Assembly: GCF_008831285.2 (NCBI RefSeq)
Contig: NC_045142.1
Span: 11,155,952 to 11,219,951 of the forward strand
DNA: 64,000 nucleotides
Direction: 5' to 3'
Source of the DNA: Nymphaea colorata
Taxonomy: Eukaryota > Streptophyta > Magnoliopsida > Nymphaeales > Nymphaeaceae
Numbering within the stretch: position 1 is the stretch's first letter; each line of letters starts with the position of its first letter. Position numbers and translations under genes: made by a program. This document shows positions 59,228 to 64,000 of the stretch, piece after piece. The notes under the pieces are model-generated. The model made no database searches. It saw only the letters and a list, made by a program, of their open reading frames with translations, and was not told where the DNA came from.

Positions 59228-59476
59228 CTACCAAAAAATTTTTTTCATTATCTTTCCTGCTAACCAATGTTCACAGACATACATATCGGTTTTCGTAAGG
59301 GACACTAGTAATCCTTCATGTGGGAGTTTGCCTATTCTCTCTTGTTCATTATGGTTCCGACAAATATCCCAAGTTAAAGCATCCACATTTACATGCATAT
59401 TTAAAAATGTACCATTCATGTAATAAGAAAAACAACATCGAAAACAAAGAAACCATTTGATAAAATATGGAAACAT
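59228..59476 (-). pseudogene. copia gag-pre-integrase remnant
   Basis: NVDALTWDICRNHNEQERIG, then KLPHEGLLVSLTKTDMYVCE and HWLAGKIMKK. This follows the copia phrase ...LTWHxRLGHI...ERLxxEGLLxSLTKxDxxxCEHCLAGKxxxKPF, with its zinc-binding Cys/His partly kept. It lies wholly in the 705-bp block that copy 1 has lost. Confidence 0.75.
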
Positions 59477-59659
59477 ATCACAGAGTTTCTAAACAGTATC
59501 ACAATGGCATTGTCTTAAAAAACACGAATATAACCCAAAGTTAGTAAAGCATAAAATAAAACAAAGTTTCATAGAATATGAGACACATGTAGTACATCAT
59601 ACAGTAGTAGACTTCATCCATTATGTAGATCTAGCTTGCAAGTTTCTATTCCTCAAACC

Positions 59660-59860
59660 TCGGCAACACATCATACACATGAGAAAACTATAGAGGTAAA
59701 GTGATAGTGCATGTTGCATTATCTACTTTCTCAAGCACTTCAAATGGACCCATGTATTTTCTACTGAGCTTACAATTCTTTCTAAATCTAAAAAATACTT
59801 TTGCTGTGGACTCTTACCACAAAAGTAAGCTCTATTCTAATGTTGTGTGAGTAACTCCTT
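59660..59860 (-). mobile_element. gypsy integrase C-terminal scrap (copy 2)
   Basis: RKYMGPFEVLEKV at 59722-59762, as in copy 1. The neighbouring copia-derived text suggests one retroelement had landed in another before the duplication. Confidence 0.6.
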
Positions 59861-60930
59861 TGGTATATCTGAGTTATCTACTACATTTGCTTAAGATAGT
59901 ACCATAGCACAAGAGTACTTTCCACTCCCTTAGATCGCACATACATTTGTAGCCAAAAAATTTATAGGATTCTTGTGAAGTGCCTTGAATGGTATTATCT
60001 TTTTTTGTTTTCATGGCAGTTATTGTCAACTACACTGCTACAAGCATAATATGTTGGTCAGAGTTACCTCTCTCCATTTTATGTCACAAGTATGCAATGT
60101 ATCTTTTTAAGTTTGAAACATGCACTTTGATTACTATCGACTCACAAGTGAAAAGTAGTGCTAATTATCAATTTTATACCTATAGTTCTCCAAAGATGCT
60201 GCTATAATCTCATAGTAAACTTATAGTCCCAATTTAAAATAACTAAGGAACCCAAAAAATCTTGCAGTCTCCTTCATGCACAATTTTGCAACATTTTGGT
60301 AATTGACTCATGTGAATGGATACATTGACTTGGTTGTTCTATCACAATCACCCAAATAGCATCAACAATTGCAAGTCCTAGGGAGGACAAGAATGAACTA
60401 CATAGTAATCCACTCTCATTCCAAGTGTGGCATCTATATCATCTGCATCAAACCAACAAACTGCAATTGCTCAATCATAGTTTGATAATAAATTAGACAT
60501 ATGGCTGCATATTGTCCACCCCTCCTTTCTTATGGAACCCATTAAAATTATGTCACAAGTCCTTATACATCATCGTACTCTCAAAGTGAATGGGGTGGCA
60601 ACCTTTGTCGACTTTGTGGAAAATAATTCTTACTAAACCAACATTGTGTAGTATACATAGTTACGACCCAAAACTGGGCAGATGCACATTTGGGATTGTG
60701 TGGGCAGCTGCCCACACATTTACACTAATTTCAGTTATTTACATGTTGGATCCTTTCGTAAAATCTATTTATTTCTATATCAGTGCCCCTTATCTTTTGC
60801 TATTTACATATTGTGGCCCTTTATCATTTTAATATTAATCTAAAGCTAATAAAATTTTTGAAAGACAAAATTTTAGGTGCTGTGTATAAGTGCTCCTCTG
60901 CCAAAAGTTCTTGACTCTAACCCTGACCCA

Positions 60931-63024
60931 AACCATTTAGTAGTTAATGCATCCACCAAAAAATTTGATATATCCAACTTGACAATGCCCTCAGATGTGG
61001 ATATCCATGATCCTCTTTATGCGTGCCCTTATTCTCATCAAGAATATTTAAAGCATTCCTCAATTTAGTACACATAATAGTTGCTTTTTTTGTATGGAAT
61101 AACTGGCATGCTAAAAAAGTATTTGATCATATTTTACAGTTTCACATGCAAAGTACTCATTGACCCTCTTACATGCATATGCAACCATCTATTACATTAG
61201 ACTCAAATGGATGGTACGTAGTAACAAAATCATAAGGATTGAAGCAGTCCAACCATCAACGTTGATGCATGTCTAACTCTTTCTTGCACAATGTGCACTT
61301 TAAACTTGATGATAATTGAAAACCTCAAACTGCTTACTATACAAATTATGTTCCCTTGTCTTCATTGCCAACACTACCATTGCCAATTCCTATACACGTG
61401 AAGATTCAACTACTAAAATGCACATGCTATCACATTACCTTCCATAGCATGAGTTACAATTCAATAACTGAAGCATATAAGGTTACCATGTAGCTACTCA
61501 TATCTGAACCAATTCGACCACAAGAATTTAGGTTGGCCGCTAGTTATGCTCTTGAAAATTGCACTGACATTCTATGCCAATAAAAACCTCACTCTTTAGT
61601 AAGAAACTCGTCGTTAAGTTTGCAATATAAGCGAGAACTATAAAATCTAGATCTCCAATGCACTTTTTGGTGACTCTAAAAAAAGAAATTTTCATTTTCT
61701 TGGACCAAGCTCTGTTCCATTGATAATACATGGAATACATTTTATAATTGATTTGCATGCATTTATTTTGGTTTCACTACTTGTAGATCTTTTATTTTGA
61801 TTTAGGTTTAGATAAGATCTGTTACAATCTTGTCGAGCTTAGAGATTGAACAGCCAAGTTAGAGAAAAAAGAAAAAAATAAAGAAAATATTTTGTAGGTC
61901 TGTGTTAAGTCGTGAAAACATTTAGTCCAAACCAAAAATTTGTTAGGATGTAAATTTTTTAAAATTGACCTAGAAGTTCTCATTGTAGCCAAATGCTAGT
62001 CTAAAACTAAGGAACTACTTAGAGTCTAGTTGTGAATAGTCCCTAAGCGGTTCTTCTTTAGAAAATTTTCTAAAATACTTAATGTTTGAATTTTTAGTTT
62101 AAATAGGCCATGGACATGGATTTGGGTATCTCCTTAATTTTAAAGTGTGTTCTGCCTAACCTTGTACCCCTTCTTCCTACATTAGGCCTAGTTCTAGGTG
62201 ATTTCCTCCATTGAAGTTCCATTGCTGCTACATACTATTCTCTTATTTTCTTTGTGCTGTGTATTTCTTATTTTTTCTCCACCAAACTTATCAATGGCAG
62301 CAGCAAGGAGGGTCCATGGAGTAACTCCCATCTGGACAAGTACATCAATGTGAAGGGTCGCTCACTCTTCTTTCACCCTATATTGGGCATTTGATGCTAG
62401 GCAAATAAGCAACTGACATTGTTTTCATGCATGCATATTAGTGAGAATCCATTTATCCTCATGTGCATATTCTTAATTTTCATTGAATTTCAGGATTATA
62501 TCTCTCTGTTTTGCATGATATTTGAGGTTTAACTTAGATTAGGAATATGTTTCATAATTGAATGTGCTTTTTTTTTTTATGGTTTAGAATCATTCATGAT
62601 CTCAGGTGATGAGCAATCACTTCCCCACTATCTTGGAACCAGTCTTTGTGGCTTGCTAGATTAGTTGTCAAATACATATTTGTTCCTAAAAATCAAAGGT
62701 TTATCATTGATTAGATCATATTTGATGTTAGTGTAGTAATTTTCTTAGAATAATGTCATGATTAGGGAAGATTATTGCAAAAAGATTCTGCTTTTTTTGT
62801 TCTTCCTCCACACTCATTTTGTTTGGTTCGATTGTGCTTGTGATTTGATTATTTTATGTTACTGTAGGTAGATAGTTAGTCTTACATGATCTAGCATATG
62901 CCATTGTGGAGTAGCTAAAGCCATTATGATAGATCTAGCATATTTTATTGCATCACTCAATCCCAGTCCTGTAATTGAAAACAACTTTATTCTCCTCATA
63001 ACAGACATTCTTTATTCAACATAA
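60931..63024. other. Duplicated DNA without recognisable gene
   Basis: Partner of 43361-45414. No domain recognised. Confidence 0.5.
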
Positions 63025-64000
63025 TTTTGGAGAATGCACTAAAATGAACCCAAATCAGAATGCTCTAAAAAAGGAGAGGTAATGCGAGGCATTTTATTTG
63101 GGGCAAGTGCATTCTCATAGGTGCCCATCTCACATATCAAGGCCTAGCTCTGCCCTTCACGACAAAACTCCATGTGAAACATTCTTTACACAAAAACCAA
63201 AATCTGAACATCTTCATTGTTTTGGTTGCTCTGTTATGCCCAAAATTATGACCGCTACAAAGATAAATTTTACCCAAAGGAAAATGATGCATCTTTTTTG
63301 GGTGTTCAAATAATCATCATGGTCATGACGTCTTTGACCTTGAAACTCACAAAATTTTTGTTAATATAGATGTTTTCCAGGAGAAAATTTTTCTTTCCAA
63401 TAGTCCCTCAAACCCATGAAAACCATGTAGTCCTACCCCATTGAATCTTTGATGACATGATATGTGTCCCACACCAAATTTCCTCTCATCATTATCCCTT
63501 AATCTAACCACGCCATCATCTACTCCCCAACTCCTCCGCATGCCTCCAACCCATTGAACCTATGCTCTTCCTCTTAACATAGTGGAAGCAATATTGTTTT
63601 TGTTGTCTAGAAGAAGAGTTTCCTCTAATAGTGATCCATGATCAACTGATTGAATTAATGAATAGTGAATAATAACCAAGGCTGCTTTTCAATAGCAAGA
63701 AAGGGAAACTAAAAGCAAGACATGTTTTATTTTCTTCAGCAATCAGTTAAAAAAAAAAGAACGTGTGATATTTGTATCACCCAAATAAGAAACTGATCTA
63801 GGAAACAGAATAAAAGATCCAAACTGCAGCTGCTCCCTTCGAAAGACTGAATCTATGCAACGCTACATATAAAATTAGTTTACAATGGGGACAATGTTTT
63901 TATGAATTTCCTGTCATCGGTTTCCTAAGCCAAGAAAAGCCAAGTTGATTAATAGTTGAAAGCAACGTTATCAAATCAGTTTTTGAATTGAATCAGAAAG
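63025..64000. other. No recognisable gene
   Basis: Unique sequence after copy 2 of the duplication. It does not match the flank of copy 1 at 45415, which fixes the shared end at CATAAT. Confidence 0.45.

Larger units (their letters stand above)
53579..63024 (+). repeat. Segmental duplication, copy 2 (9.4 kb)
   Basis: Direct-orientation partner of 25400-45414. 53579-56441 matches 25400-28123; from 56439 the match jumps to 38988 and continues to 63024 (45414). It carries about 140 bp near 57376-57517, 39 bp near 61450 and about 705 bp at 58921-59625 not found in copy 1, and lacks the 39631-40286 block. Confidence 0.95.

Noticed and set aside
25400-63024. Copy 1 gained 28124-38990 by insertion
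   Set aside because: The block begins inside a copia gag and ends inside a reductase intron, so both structures would have to be completed by the insertion. A deletion in copy 2 is simpler.

Overview
The window is nuclear DNA of a flowering plant. It is AT-rich, its genes have introns with GT-AG borders, and decayed LTR retrotransposons (Ty1/copia and Ty3/gypsy with tRNA-iMet-type primer sites) fill much of it. Microsatellites and small non-autonomous elements are common. The species cannot be named from sequence alone. Only one gene looks intact: a four-exon isoflavone-reductase/PCBER-type NADPH-dependent reductase on the minus strand (34294-39522, 309 codons). Its splice phases all agree.

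Layout: 0-8 kb holds an exon fragment of an ADP-glucose pyrophosphorylase small-subunit gene, a GTGCGG-rich repeat and a truncated copia element (about 4.69-6.54 kb). 8-16 kb holds the frameshifted last two exons of a CDPK-related kinase (11.2-12.5 kb), AT-rich repeats and a CACTA-like element. A gypsy element occupies 16.9-20.04 kb, with its 5' LTR, TATA box and primer site kept but its 3' half lost. 20-25 kb is mostly unrecognised and has a 379-bp element flanked by an 11-bp direct repeat at 23.0-23.4 kb. A copia element lies at 27.3-31 kb, then a possible 2.5-kb LTR at 31.4-33.8 kb, then the reductase gene. A second gypsy element, interrupted in its reverse transcriptase, fills about 47.8-53.1 kb.

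The dominant structure is a direct segmental duplication. Copy 1 is 25400-45414 (20.0 kb) and copy 2 is 53579-63024 (9.4 kb). Copy 2 lacks the equivalent of 28124-38990, so the front of the copia element is joined directly to intron 1 of the reductase gene. The second reductase locus is therefore a promoter plus exon 1, with a damaged nucleotide-binding motif. Smaller private deletions, one with filler DNA, mark each copy. A third partial paralogue at 20.04-20.43 kb shows which state is ancestral for one of them and independently confirms the outer border of the first gypsy LTR.

I found no rRNA, tRNA, CRISPR array or operon-like system. The most interesting content is the structural history of the duplication and the gene fragments, not a new enzyme system. 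Identities are by eye; no alignment or database search was run.
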